Shown: positions 16,729 through 27,657, numbered from the stretch's first letter. The stretch is DNA of 36,330 nt from Corallococcus praedator (GCF_003612125.1 NZ_RAWI01000050.1:1-36330); one strand, 5' to 3'. Numbers and translations: made by a program. Notes: generated from the sequence alone by a model not told the origin.

Positions 16729-18806
16729 TGAACCCGCTCATGAAGGTGTTGCTGAAGGCCCGCCAGTCCTCGGACGTGGTGCTCGCGGTGGCGATGGCCG
16801 CCGTGCTGGGCGCGCTCATCATCCCGCTGCCGGCCTGGCTCCTGGATGTGGGGCTCGCGGTGAACCTCGCCGCGGCCGTGTCGCTGCTGGTCGCGGCGCT
16901 CCACGCGAAGGACGCGCTGCGGGTGACGTCGTTTCCCACGTTGCTCCTCTTCACCACGCTGTTCCGGCTGTCGCTCAACGTGTCCTCCACGCGGCTGGCG
17001 CTGTCGGAAGGCCACGCGGGCGAGGTCATCCAGGCCTTCGGCGAGTTCGTGGTGCGCGGTGACTACGTGGTGGGCGCGGTGGTGTTCGCCATCCTCACGC
17101 TGGTCCAGTTGCTGGTGGTGACCAAGGGCGCGGAACGGGTGGCGGAGGTGTCCGCGCGCTTCACGCTGGACGCAATGCCCGGCAAGCAGATGTCCATCGA
17201 TGCCGACCTGCGCGCGGGCGCCATCGACCAGAACGCGGCCCGCCGTCGGCGGCGCGACCTGGAGCGCGAGTCCCAGATGTTCGGCGCCATGGACGGCGCG
17301 ATGAAGTTCGTGAAGGGGGACGTCATCGCGGGACTGGTCATCGTCGCGGTGAACCTGCTGGGCGGCACCCTCATTGGCGTGTTGCAGAACGGCCAGTCCT
17401 TCTCCGAGGCCGCCGCCACCTTCGCCCTCATCGCCATCGGTGACGGCCTCGTGTCCCAGGTGCCCTCGCTGTGCATCGCGGTGGCGGCGGGCCTCGTCGT
17501 CACGCGGGTGGCGTCGGAGAAGGAGGAGGACTCGCTGGGCACGGAGATTGGCACCCAGTTCTTCGGGGACCCCCGGACGCTGGGCATCGTCGCGGGGCTG
17601 TGCGTCGCGCTGGCCCTCATGCCGGGCATGCCGCACCTGACCTTCCTCGCCCTGGCCGCGGGCCTCGGGGGGCTGGGATATGCGCTGCGGCGCAAGTCAC
17701 CGGAGGCCTCCGACAAGGCCCTGGCGAAGGAGGGGACTCCGGCGGGAGCCTCCGTTCCCGTCGGCGCGGCGGGCAAGCCTCCGGAGAGCGCGGCGGCGCC
17801 GGTGGGCGTGGCCCCGCTCACGCTGGACCTGTCCTCGCTGCTGACGCCCCTCGCGGAAGCCGACGGGGGGGCCTTCGTGCACACGGTGCTGAACGGGGTG
17901 CGCGACGAGCTCTTCTTCGAACTGGGCGTGCGCATCCCCGGCATCCGCGTGAGGACCCAGGCCGCGTACCTGGGGCCGGGCGAATACCGCCTCCTCCTTG
18001 ACGAGGTGCCCGCCGGTGGGGGCGTGCTGCAGCCCGCGGCCCTCTATGCGCTCGTCCCGCCCGGGGAGCTGGCCTTCCTGGAGGTCCAGGCGGAGGCCTC
18101 CGTGGAGCCCGTCACCGGCCGTTCCATCAGCCGTGTCGCGGAGGGTGCCCGTTCCCGGCTGGAGTTGGCCCAGGTGCCCCTGCGCAAGCCCTCGGAGCTC
18201 ATCGCGGACCACCTGCGCGCGGTGCTCCGCCTTCGCGCCTCCGCGCTCCTGGGGCTCCAGGAGGTGCAGGGGCTGCTGGAGGGGCTGGAGGCCCAGGCGC
18301 CCGTGCTGGTGAAGGAGGCGCTGCTGAAGGTGCCGCTGCCGCTGCTGGTGGACGTGTTGCGGCGGCTCGTGCAGGAGCAGGTGAGCATCCGGGATCTGCG
18401 CGCCATCCTGGAGGCCCTGGTGGCCCCTACCACCGAAGGGGACGCGACCGCCCTGGCCGAGCGCTGCCGTCAGGCCCTGCACCGCTACCTGAGCCACCAG
18501 TTCGCGCCCACGGGCCCGCTGTACGCGTATCTGGTGGACCCGGAGGTGGAGGAGGTGCTGCGCGCCAGCGGGCCTCGGGGGCCCTCGCCGGAGCCGGAGC
18601 GCGTCGTCGAAATCCTGGAAGGGGTGCGGCAGATCGCCACCGGCGGCCGGGCCGTGCTGCTCACGGCCCCGGACATCCGCAGGCCGCTGCGCAAGCTGTG
18701 CGAGGGCCCGTTCCCGGAGGTGGCGGTGCTCACCTACGGCGAGCTGGACGGCGACCTGCAGATTCGCCCCATCGGCCGGCTGACGCCCGTCGCCGTGGGG
18801 CGGTGA
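16728..18806 (+). CDS. sctV: T3SS export apparatus protein SctV (FlhA family)
   Basis: A 692-residue FlhA/SctV protein. The N-terminal half has about eight membrane helices and the FHIPEP family signature around FRLSLNVSSTRLAL. The conserved cytoplasmic loop reads FTLDAMPGKQMSIDADLRAG and is followed by MDGAMKFVKGD. The C-terminal half is the cytoplasmic domain that forms the nonameric export ring and docks substrates. ATG 16728 overlaps the sctU stop; a GTG one codon upstream (16725) is equally possible. It is the last gene of the operon, with a convergent HU/IHF gene 27 bases on. Confidence 0.96.
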   Translation: MNPLMKVLLKARQSSDVVLAVAMAAVLGALIIPLPAWLLDVGLAVNLAAAVSLLVAALHAKDALRVTSFPTLLLFTTLFRLSLNVSSTRLALSEGHAGEVIQAFGEFVVRGDYVVGAVVFAILTLVQLLVVTKGAERVAEVSARFTLDAMPGKQMSIDADLRAGAIDQNAARRRRRDLERESQMFGAMDGAMKFVKGDVIAGLVIVAVNLLGGTLIGVLQNGQSFSEAAATFALIAIGDGLVSQVPSLCIAVAAGLVVTRVASEKEEDSLGTEIGTQFFGDPRTLGIVAGLCVALALMPGMPHLTFLALAAGLGGLGYALRRKSPEASDKALAKEGTPAGASVPVGAAGKPPESAAAPVGVAPLTLDLSSLLTPLAEADGGAFVHTVLNGVRDELFFELGVRIPGIRVRTQAAYLGPGEYRLLLDEVPAGGGVLQPAALYALVPPGELAFLEVQAEASVEPVTGRSISRVAEGARSRLELAQVPLRKPSELIADHLRAVLRLRASALLGLQEVQGLLEGLEAQAPVLVKEALLKVPLPLLVDVLRRLVQEQVSIRDLRAILEALVAPTTEGDATALAERCRQALHRYLSHQFAPTGPLYAYLVDPEVEEVLRASGPRGPSPEPERVVEILEGVRQIATGGRAVLLTAPDIRRPLRKLCEGPFPEVAVLTYGELDGDLQIRPIGRLTPVAVGR

Positions 18807-18833
18807 GGCAGTGGCGCTGCTACCGCGCCGGCC

Positions 18834-19181
18834 CTACAGGGTCCCGGTGCCGCTGCTGCCCTTGAACTCGGAGGGCGGCAGGTCCGTCTGGGCCTGGAGG
18901 GGGGCGGGACGGTTGACGCGGTCGCGCAGTTCCTTGCCCGTACGGAAGAGCAGGCCGCGCTTGGGCTTCACCGGGATGACCTGACCCGTCTTCGGGTTGC
19001 GGCCCTGGTAGCCCTGGTAGTTCTTCACGTGGAAGGCGCCAAGCCCGCGAATCTCGATGTTCTCGCCGCGGCAGAGCGCGTCCTTCATCGACTCGAAAAT
19101 CGTCTCGATGGTTGCTTCAGCCTGCTTCTGGGTCACGCCTCGTTTGGCAACGAGGATGTTGATCAGATCGGACTTGAGCAT
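18834..19181 (-). CDS. HU/IHF-family DNA-binding protein with C-terminal tail
   Basis: A 115-residue HU/IHF protein: SDLINILVAKRGVTQKQAE, then a beta-arm with GRNPKTGQVIPV and the final KELRDRVN. The GRNPKTG arm is closer to IHF than to HU. It carries a tail of about 20 extra residues (S, P and G rich) after the fold. ATG 19181 has GGGAG six bases upstream and gives the standard N-terminus. An in-frame ATG at 19253 has a stronger Shine-Dalgarno site (GGAGGAGGT) eight bases upstream and would add 24 residues; this choice is unresolved. It may be co-transcribed with the YihY/BrkB gene upstream. Confidence 0.92.
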   Translation of the reverse strand: MLKSDLINILVAKRGVTQKQAEATIETIFESMKDALCRGENIEIRGLGAFHVKNYQGYQGRNPKTGQVIPVKPKRGLLFRTGKELRDRVNRPAPLQAQTDLPPSEFKGSSGTGTL

Positions 19182-19260
19182 CGGACGCTCCCGCAAACCC
19201 CGTGACCCCTTGGTGACAGGGCTCTGTGGCCCGTGGTCGAGTCCCGAATACATAACAGAA

Positions 19261-19269
19261 CACCTCCTC
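19261..19269 (-). promoter_or_regulatory. Strong Shine-Dalgarno site upstream of an alternative HU/IHF start
   Basis: On the minus strand the sequence GGAGGAGGT lies eight bases before the in-frame ATG at 19253. It is a near-perfect anti-16S match and much stronger than the site serving ATG 19181. It either marks the true start, giving a 24-residue N-terminal extension, or provides a second isoform. Confidence 0.5.
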
Positions 19270-19306
19270 CTTGCAAGCCGGGTAGGCTCCCAACCCTCTA
19301 AAAACG

Positions 19307-20713
19307 TTACGGATTTCCGCTGCCAGCCGCTGCCTTGGGTGCCTCCGGGGCGACCGGGGCGAGCAGCCCCGGACGCAGGGGCGTCACGAGATCCAACCAC
19401 CGGGTACGGCGCAGCAGGTCCACCCCCGCGCAGTCGGCCGCCTGGAACAGGGGCTCGAACTGTTCGAAGCCTGGGGCCCGGGGGCCCGTCCAGGTTTCAG
19501 GGCCTCCGGAGATCATCACCCCGTGCACCGCGAGCGTGCTGTCCGCGAGCGTGAGCTCGGCGGGGTCCCTCGCCGGCCGCAGCCCACCCCGGCGCCCCCG
19601 CTCCAGCAGGCGGCCCTCCACCAGCCGGTCGACGACCTCGTGCACCAGCGATTCGGGGACGCGCAGGCGCGTGGCCAGCTCCCGTGGCAGGGGCGGCGTC
19701 AGCCCATCCACCCAGCACAGGGTGACGTCCTGGGCAATGCGGGCGGCCACCAGCTCATACGCGCGCGGATGGCTGCCGAAGGCGAAGAGCGAGTCGCGGA
19801 AGGACACATGCTCCACCGCGTAGGACAGCCGCGCGCCGAACAGCATCACCAGCCAGCTCACGTACACCCAGGCGAGGAACAGGGGCAGGGCGCCCAGCGA
19901 CGCGTACAGCGGGTTGTAGAGGAAGCTGCGCGCGGCGAACTCGGCGTACACCTGCTTCGCCAGCATCCACCCCACGCCGGCCACCAGCCCGCCGGCCAGC
20001 GCCGAGCGCACGCGGACGTGGGCGAAGGGTGTCCAGAGGTACAGCAGCGTCAGGCTGCCGATGGCGATGAGCATGGTGCCCAGCGCGATGAACAGCGGCG
20101 CGGAGGGAGCGTGGGTCTGCAGCAGCACGCGGACCCGGCCCGTGCCCGAGAACGAGATGGCCAGGAAGATGGGCCCCAGCAGCAGCAGGCCCGCGTAGAT
20201 GGACAGGCGCGTCAGCCACGGGCGCTGGCGCCGGATGCCCCACAGCTCGTTCACCGCGCCGTCGATGTGGCGCAGCAGCGAGCCCGCCGACAACAGCACC
20301 GCGAGGAAGCCCACGCTGCCCACCGCGATGGAGCTGCCCGGGTGCAGGAACCGGTCGAGCAGGGCGGCGGACTCCTCGCTGACCCCCGGCGCCAGGACCT
20401 CGGAGATGACGAAGCGCAGCTTCTTCTGGAACTGCTCCTGGTGCAGCGTGCGCAGCAGCACGAGCCCCACCGTCAGCAGGGGCACCAGCGAGAACATGCT
20501 GATGTACGTGAGCGCCGCGGCGCGAAGGCGCAGGTTCTCGCCCATGAAGCCGCGCGCCACCGTGCGCCCCGCGAGGAAGATGTCCGTCGCGAACCGGCCT
20601 CCGGACGTGCGCGCCACCGGGGCCCACACGCGGGACGCTGTCGTGCGCGTCCAGGTCCGCAGCCGGACCAGCCCCTGCCGATAGCGCCACCCCAGGCCCC
20701 GCTTCACGTGCAC
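19307..20713 (-). CDS. YihY/BrkB-family inner membrane protein
   Basis: A 468-residue membrane protein of the YihY/virulence factor BrkB family, once misnamed ribonuclease BN. Six hydrophobic helices span about residues 65-310, with family motifs RLRAAALTYISMFSLVPLL and SFLYNPLYASLGALPLFLAW. A C-terminal domain of about 150 residues follows and looks winged-helix-like (LATRLRVPESLVHEVVDRL), then an A/P-rich tail. The start is GTG at 20713, with GGAGGAG close upstream; the GTG at 20707 is an alternative. Transport substrate is unknown for this family. Confidence 0.9.
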   Translation of the reverse strand: MHVKRGLGWRYRQGLVRLRTWTRTTASRVWAPVARTSGGRFATDIFLAGRTVARGFMGENLRLRAAALTYISMFSLVPLLTVGLVLLRTLHQEQFQKKLRFVISEVLAPGVSEESAALLDRFLHPGSSIAVGSVGFLAVLLSAGSLLRHIDGAVNELWGIRRQRPWLTRLSIYAGLLLLGPIFLAISFSGTGRVRVLLQTHAPSAPLFIALGTMLIAIGSLTLLYLWTPFAHVRVRSALAGGLVAGVGWMLAKQVYAEFAARSFLYNPLYASLGALPLFLAWVYVSWLVMLFGARLSYAVEHVSFRDSLFAFGSHPRAYELVAARIAQDVTLCWVDGLTPPLPRELATRLRVPESLVHEVVDRLVEGRLLERGRRGGLRPARDPAELTLADSTLAVHGVMISGGPETWTGPRAPGFEQFEPLFQAADCAGVDLLRRTRWLDLVTPLRPGLLAPVAPEAPKAAAGSGNP

Positions 20714-21018
20714 GGGCTCCTCCGGAGGTGTTCCCGCCCGGGCGAGGGCAGGCCACCGGGTTCCAGAAGCATGCGGAAGCGCGGAAGGGGGCGGGTCATC
20801 CTGGGGGATTCAGATGGACCGACGGGCGACGACACCCCCCGGTGTGGAAGTGCCACCGTAACCAAACTCGGGCCCGGGGGACCAGTCCACCCACCCCACG
20901 ATGTGGCCCCCACCACGGTGCACGCGCGGGCCCGTGTGCCTGGTCGGCCGGTGGGCAGGTGGCCGGACCCGGGCCCGCCGAAGCCCCGGCGCCACGTGGC
21001 CTGCCACCCGCCCAGGCC
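20714..21018. other. Intergenic region between RNase E/G and the YihY/BrkB gene
   Basis: About 300 bases without a supported gene. It must hold the promoter of the YihY/BrkB gene, since a good terminator separates that gene from RNase E/G, but I cannot point to convincing promoter elements. Open frames here lack family similarity and a ribosome site. Confidence 0.5.
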
Positions 21019-21054
21019 AAAGAGAAAGCCCGGCGGGGATGAACCCCACCGGGC
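21019..21054 (-). terminator. Intrinsic terminator of the RNase E/G gene
   Basis: On the minus strand an 11-bp stem (GCCCGGTGGGG with CCCCGCCGGGC, one T-G wobble) encloses a five-base loop and is followed by TTTCTCTTT. It lies about 50 bases after the RNase E/G stop codon. This is the clearest factor-independent terminator in the window. Confidence 0.85.
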
Positions 21055-21105
21055 CTTCGCTGTCACACGCGAGCCGCGCTCAGGCAGCGGCGCCGCTCAC
21101 CGACG

Positions 21106-22977
21106 TCAGGCCTCGCTGCCCCCGCCGGACGACTCCGAGGAGCCTCCTCCGGATGCCGCCGGAGGCGGGCCACCAGAGCCTCCGCCGTTTCCGCCGTTGT
21201 TGTTGGAGCCTCCCTGGGAACCGCCTCGGCCTTCACCGCCGCGACGCTGCTCGCCGCGCTCGCCACCCCGGTTGCGGTCGCCCCCACCGCCGCCACCGCG
21301 CTCGGGACGCCGGCCCTCGCGACGGTCGCCGCCGCCGCGCTCGCCACCGCGTTCTCCGCCGCCACCGCCACGGCTCTCCGCGCCGCGCTCGCCACCGCGT
21401 TCTCCGCCGCCGCCACCGCCGCCGCCGCGGTCCCGGTCGCGTCCACGCCGGCCCTGGTCCTGTCGGCCGCCACCGCCGCCGCCACCACCGCCGTAGGCGT
21501 TCTCCGGGCGGCGCTGCTGCATCGCCAGCTCGCCGTCACCGGAGCCCGGCGACGAGGCCACCTTGTGCTCGGGGCCCGTGGCTGACCGGCCGTAGATGTC
21601 GTACTGCTCGCGGTGGTAGTTCTGCTGCGCCTTGACCTGGATGGACTTGTTGTAGCGGTCCATCAGGTGCCGCAGCTCGTTGCGCTCCTCGCCCTGCAAG
21701 AGGCGCGCGACCTCCGCGTTGCAGTTGATGACGAGCGTGGAGTCCTTGTAGCCCGGCGCCTCGCGGCGGATCTCCCGGAAGATTTCGTACGCCACCGTGG
21801 TGGCCGTCTTCACGAAGCCCTTGCCGTCGCAGTAGGGGCAGTCCTCATGCAGCACGCGGCCAATGGACTCGCGCACGCGCTTGCGCGTCATCTCCACCAG
21901 GCCCAGCTCGGAGATGCGCAGCACGTTCGTCTTGGCCTTGTCGCGGCCCAGCGCTTCCTGCAGCGACTTGAAGACCTTGTCGCGGTTCTGCGCCTTCTCC
22001 ATGTCGATGAAGTCGCAGATGATGATGCCGCCGATGTTGCGCAGCCGCAGCTGGTAGACGATCTCCTTGGCCGCCTCGACGTTGATCTTGGTGATCGTCT
22101 CCTCGAGGCTCTTCTTGCCGACGTAGCGGCCCGAGTTGACGTCGATGGCGGTGAGCGCCTCCGCCTGGTCGATGATCAGGTAGCCGCCGCTCTTCAGCCA
22201 CACCTTGCGCTGGGTGGCGCGCTGCAGCTCCTGCTCGATGCCATAGGCGTCGAAGACGGGCTCGTCCGTCTCGTGCAGCACCACGCGGTCGCGCAGCGCC
22301 GGGTCCTGCGCGGTGACGAAGCCCTGGATGCGCTCGTACTCCTCCGCATCGTCCACGACGAGCTTCTCCACGTCGTGGGCGAACAGGTCGCGCGTGGCGC
22401 GCAGGATGAGGTCCAGGTCGGGGTGCAGCAGGCCCGGTCCGCCGCGCTTCTCGTTGCGGCGCACCACCTGGTTCCACACCTCGATGAGGAACCGGATGTC
22501 GCTCTCCAGCTTCTCCTGGGGAACGTTCTCCGCCACCGTGCGCACGATGAAGCCCGTGCCGGGCGGCCGCAGCCGGTCCACGATGTCGCGCAGCCGCCGG
22601 CGCTCCTTCTCGTTGGAGATGCGGCGGCTGATGCCCACGTGGTCCACCGTGGGCATGAACACCAGGTGACGGCCGGGGATGGAGATGTGCGAGGTGAGCC
22701 GAGCACCCTTGGTGCCGATGGGGTCCTTGGAGATCTGGACCACCACCTCCTGGCCGACCTTCAGCAGGTCTTCAATCTTGTCCGTCTTGCGCTGCTTGGG
22801 CTTCTCCTTGTCGTCGTCGCGCTTCTCGCGGCGCGGAGGGCCCTCCTGGCGGCGCTTGTCCTTCTCCTTCTCCTTCTCCTTCTCCTTCTCGCGGCCATCC
22901 CGGGCGCGCGGCTCGCGGGCCTCCCGGGCCTCGCGCGGCGTGCGGCGGCGGCTCGGCGGCCTCGGTGGAGGCTTCAC
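21106..22977 (-). CDS. RNase E/G, catalytic C-terminal portion (second frame)
   Basis: This frame carries the end of the S1 domain (KIEDLLKVGQEVVVQISKDP) and then the catalytic core. The metal-binding aspartates lie in IDVNSGRY (codon at 22141-22143) and CDFIDM (codon at 22012-22014), and the zinc-link cysteines in CPYCDGKG. After the core comes a tail of about 130 residues made of G, R, E and N with RGG-like units, probably disordered and RNA-binding. The apparent start (a GTG) is not a real initiation site: there is no ribosome site and the first codons are non-coding in character. A hexamer repeat encodes EKEKEKEK near the start. Confidence 0.85.
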   Translation of the reverse strand: MKPPPRPPSRRRTPREAREAREPRARDGREKEKEKEKEKDKRRQEGPPRREKRDDDKEKPKQRKTDKIEDLLKVGQEVVVQISKDPIGTKGARLTSHISIPGRHLVFMPTVDHVGISRRISNEKERRRLRDIVDRLRPPGTGFIVRTVAENVPQEKLESDIRFLIEVWNQVVRRNEKRGGPGLLHPDLDLILRATRDLFAHDVEKLVVDDAEEYERIQGFVTAQDPALRDRVVLHETDEPVFDAYGIEQELQRATQRKVWLKSGGYLIIDQAEALTAIDVNSGRYVGKKSLEETITKINVEAAKEIVYQLRLRNIGGIIICDFIDMEKAQNRDKVFKSLQEALGRDKAKTNVLRISELGLVEMTRKRVRESIGRVLHEDCPYCDGKGFVKTATTVAYEIFREIRREAPGYKDSTLVINCNAEVARLLQGEERNELRHLMDRYNKSIQVKAQQNYHREQYDIYGRSATGPEHKVASSPGSGDGELAMQQRRPENAYGGGGGGGGGRQDQGRRGRDRDRGGGGGGGGERGGERGAESRGGGGGERGGERGGGDRREGRRPERGGGGGGDRNRGGERGEQRRGGEGRGGSQGGSNNNGGNGGGSGGPPPAASGGGSSESSGGGSEA

Positions 22978-23710
22978 CGGCCTGCGCCACGCTGCCCTCG
23001 CTGAGGGCGGCGACGGTGAGGCTCTCCGCGGGCGTCTCCTGCACCACCGTGGGGGACGCGTCCGGCGGGAGGCCCGCGTCCGACAGCGGCACCGCCACGG
23101 AGGCGGTGGACACCGTGACCTGCGTCTCCTCGATGACGAAGGCCGGGGGAAGCTCCGACTCCGCGACGGGAGCCTGGGCCTCGGCGGCGGGCTCGGTCGC
23201 GGCGGGAGCCGGCGCGGACGCCGTCTCCTGGGCTTCCTGGGCAGCCGCAGGGGGCGCTTCCTGGGGAGCCGCTGGCGCAGCCGCCTGGGCGTCCAGCGCG
23301 AGCGCGGGCTCCACGGCGGCGGCCGGAGCTGCTTCCGTGCCGGCGGGCAGGGCGTGCGCGCCCTTGTCCGGCACCGTGGCCGCGGCGGCCTCGAGGGTGT
23401 CCGCCTCGGATTCGGTGGGGACCTCCGGCGCGTCCTCGTGTTCGCCCTCGGTCAGCTCGAACTGGGCGCGGGCGAAGTCCGGGTCGTAGACGACGTCGCT
23501 GACGTACAGGAAGGCGGCCTTCTCCAACCCGATGTCGACAAAAGCCGCCTGCATGCCCGGGAGCACCCGGACGACACGGCCCTTGTAGATGTTTCCGACG
23601 ACGCCCTTGTCCTTCTTACGCTCGAGGTAGAACTCCGCGATATGGCCGCCCTCGACGAGCGCCACCCGGGTCTCCCGACCCGCGGCATTGATGACGAGCA
23701 CACTGCTCAT
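22772..23710 (-). CDS. RNase E/G, N-terminal portion (first frame)
   Basis: This frame starts at ATG 23710 and gives the N-terminus of RNase E/G: VLVINAAGRETRVALVEGG, then IYKGRVVRVLPGMQAAFVDI, the first strands of the S1 domain up to YVSDVVYDP. A long A, P and E rich linker follows (from about residue 95). The last 65 or so codons have poor third-position GC and are out of the coding frame, so the true protein leaves this frame near residue 252. As read, it lacks all catalytic residues. Confidence 0.8.
   Translation of the reverse strand: MSSVLVINAAGRETRVALVEGGHIAEFYLERKKDKGVVGNIYKGRVVRVLPGMQAAFVDIGLEKAAFLYVSDVVYDPDFARAQFELTEGEHEDAPEVPTESEADTLEAAAATVPDKGAHALPAGTEAAPAAAVEPALALDAQAAAPAAPQEAPPAAAQEAQETASAPAPAATEPAAEAQAPVAESELPPAFVIEETQVTVSTASVAVPLSDAGLPPDASPTVVQETPAESLTVAALSEGSVAQAGEASTEAAEPPPHAARGPGGPRAARPGWPREGEGEGEGEGQAPPGGPSAPREARRRQGEAQAAQDGQD
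22861..22890. repeat. Perfect five-copy hexanucleotide repeat in RNase E/G
   Basis: Five exact copies of CTTCTC on the plus strand, coding EK pairs on the minus strand in the catalytic frame. Copy-number change would add or remove two residues and keep the frame. The repeat lies about 50 bases from the inferred frameshift but cannot itself cause it by whole-unit slippage. Confidence 0.9.
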
Positions 23711-24291
23711 GGATGAATCCTGGAAGCGCGCGCGGTAGGGGGGACCTCACCGGACGGGGGGCGGCAAGACGCCACACCTCCGAGCACGCTGCGAGGGGAG
23801 CGGCGGTTGGTGGCCCTCCGACGTGTGGACGCCCACCGGAATCACCGGAGGGAGAACGCATCGTCTGGGTGAGGGCCGAGGACATCACCGCCTGCTCCTC
23901 CGAGTTCATGTCGCCCCGCATTGCGACCGGCACCGTGCCGGGCGGGGCTGCTTCTCTTCAAGCGCTCGAGGTCTCCACCACGCCCGTGCCGTCCGCCCCC
24001 TCTTCCACACCCGGTCGGTGCCCATCGTGGGCCACCTTGGGGGGGCGTCTGGGGGCCCCGGAGCAGCAGGGACATCCGGAGGAGACCGGAAGCGCAACCC
24101 GTCGAAATTCCAGCCTGGGCCTGATGTCCCGCCAACGCGGGGCGTCACACAACCACCCAGAAACACGGAGAGTTTTCCACGCCCCTCCAGGTGTGTAAAG
24201 GCAAGAAGCGCCCGTTCATCCACTGTCTGGCAGATGGCCCCGGGGCCCGCCCCCAGGGCATCCAGGCCGAAACGGAGCCTTTTCGGGGGCC
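23711..24291. other. Long intergenic region upstream of RNase E/G
   Basis: About 580 bases with no gene I can support. Several open frames cross it but none has a ribosome site, domain similarity or convincing codon bias. A small hairpin (CCCGC, CAAC, GCGGG) lies at 24128-24141. As the upstream region of an RNase E/G gene it may encode a long 5' leader; in E. coli the rne leader mediates autoregulation, but no equivalent structure can be recognised by eye here. Confidence 0.4.
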
Positions 24292-24735
24292 TCAGGCCTG
24301 GGCGGGGGCCTGCTTGCGGCCCTCGGGCTTGTCCAGCTTCCCGCGCGGCCGGCGCACCAGCCGCAGGGCGGTCCAGGTCTCGTCGATGACGCAGATCTTG
24401 TTGTCCACCAGCCCGATGTCGAGCGCCGCGTGCCGCACGAACTCCTCGGACAGGTGCGTCTTCGGGCCTTCGGCGGTCGCCCAGCAGACCCAGATGCCAC
24501 CGGTGAGGGTGGTTGCGCGCGACAGCGCGGGCAGCCGCTGCACCAGCTCCGTGGCGTCCTGGGTGAAGAAGAGGATGACGTCCAGCCCCGTCTGGGCCGT
24601 GACGAGGAACTCCACCCCGTCCGGCAGCGGGTTGAGCTTCTGCACGAAGCCCCGGGGCGGGTTGATGATGGAAACCTTGGTGCCGGAGCGGATGCCCAGC
24701 ATGGCCGGCAGGGACGCGAGGCCGTAGGACGTCAT
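24292..24735 (-). CDS. DUF3052 family protein
   Basis: A 147-residue protein whose whole length matches the DUF3052 pattern: an early [15 protein letters not shown], then LPDGVEFLV, a central [20 protein letters not shown] and a final [20 protein letters not shown]. The function of this family is unknown to me. The start ATG 24735 overlaps the acylphosphatase stop, so the two are translationally coupled; ligA precedes both. The tail is basic and proline-rich. Confidence 0.85.
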   Translation of the reverse strand: MTSYGLASLPAMLGIRSGTKVSIINPPRGFVQKLNPLPDGVEFLVTAQTGLDVILFFTQDATELVQRLPALSRATTLTGGIWVCWATAEGPKTHLSEEFVRHAALDIGLVDNKICVIDETWTALRLVRRPRGKLDKPEGRKQAPAQA

Positions 24736-25019
24736 GAGGTGCGCTCCACCGTGAAGGTGCGGAACTCGCCAGTGGCTTCCCCGTCCGTGCGCGCCACGTG
24801 CGTGACGCGCGCCGTGCGGGGACCCTGGTGGCACCAGCTTACGAAGTCTTCCAGCGCAGCGGGCTCGCCTTCCACCGTGGCCTCCACGGAGCCGTCGCTC
24901 CGGTTGCGCACCCAGCCGCTCAGGCCCAGCCGCAGCGCCTCGGCGCGGGAGCTCTCCCGGAAGGAGACTCCCTGGACCGTGCCCTGGATGCGCAGGGTCG
25001 CCCGGCGCTGCGTGCTCAT
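24732..25019 (-). CDS. acyP: Acylphosphatase
   Basis: A 95-residue acylphosphatase, the normal size. The catalytic loop is [13 protein letters not shown], where the arginine of the usual GxVQGVxFR motif is present, and the catalytic asparagine lies in [15 protein letters not shown]. The enzyme hydrolyses acyl phosphates such as acetyl phosphate and 1,3-bisphosphoglycerate. It lies 10 bases after ligA and overlaps the DUF3052 gene by 4 bases. Confidence 0.95.
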   Translation of the reverse strand: MSTQRRATLRIQGTVQGVSFRESSRAEALRLGLSGWVRNRSDGSVEATVEGEPAALEDFVSWCHQGPRTARVTHVARTDGEATGEFRTFTVERTS

Positions 25020-25029
25020 GCCTTGGGCC

Positions 25030-27657
<2,628 letters not shown>

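Larger units (their letters stand above)
21106..23710 (-). pseudogene. rng: RNase E/G gene split by an apparent +1 frameshift
   Basis: Taken together, two overlapping minus-strand frames encode one RNase E/G: the first half of the S1 RNA-binding domain in one frame, and the rest of S1, the 5'-sensor region, the DNase I-like catalytic domain and the Zn-link in the other. Codon third positions switch from one frame to the other between about 22940 and 22965, in a CCG-rich run, so a single extra base there (or two missing) separates the halves. The enzyme processes rRNA and degrades mRNA and is usually conserved, so a sequencing or assembly indel is the simplest explanation. A natural disruption or programmed frameshift are alternatives. 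The intact protein would be roughly 860-870 residues, with a 200-residue insertion inside S1 and an RGG-rich tail. Confidence 0.8.

Noticed and set aside
9754-18806. A complete flagellar operon
   Set aside because: There is no flagellin, hook, rod or motor gene, and SctI and the lipidated SctJ are injectisome-type, so the cluster is a secretion system rather than a flagellum.
18807-18833. Small GGCGC/GCGCC stem between sctV and the HU/IHF gene as a bidirectional terminator
   Set aside because: Five base pairs with no T-tract on either strand is within chance for this GC content.
19222-19264. Sigma-70-like promoter (TTGCAA and TATGTA) just upstream of the HU/IHF gene
   Set aside because: The match is weak and overlaps a strong Shine-Dalgarno site, which is a better explanation of the sequence.
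22861-22890. Hexanucleotide repeat as a phase-variation switch in RNase E/G
   Set aside because: Six-base units preserve the frame, so copy-number change cannot turn the gene on or off, and the frameshift lies about 50 bases away.
23713-24198. Plus-strand open frame upstream of RNase E/G
   Set aside because: No ribosome site, no recognisable domain and uneven codon bias; the region looks like non-coding leader.
24267-24286. CCGAAA/TTTCGG hairpin after the DUF3052 gene as a terminator
   Set aside because: The stem is only six base pairs and no T-tract follows on the minus strand.
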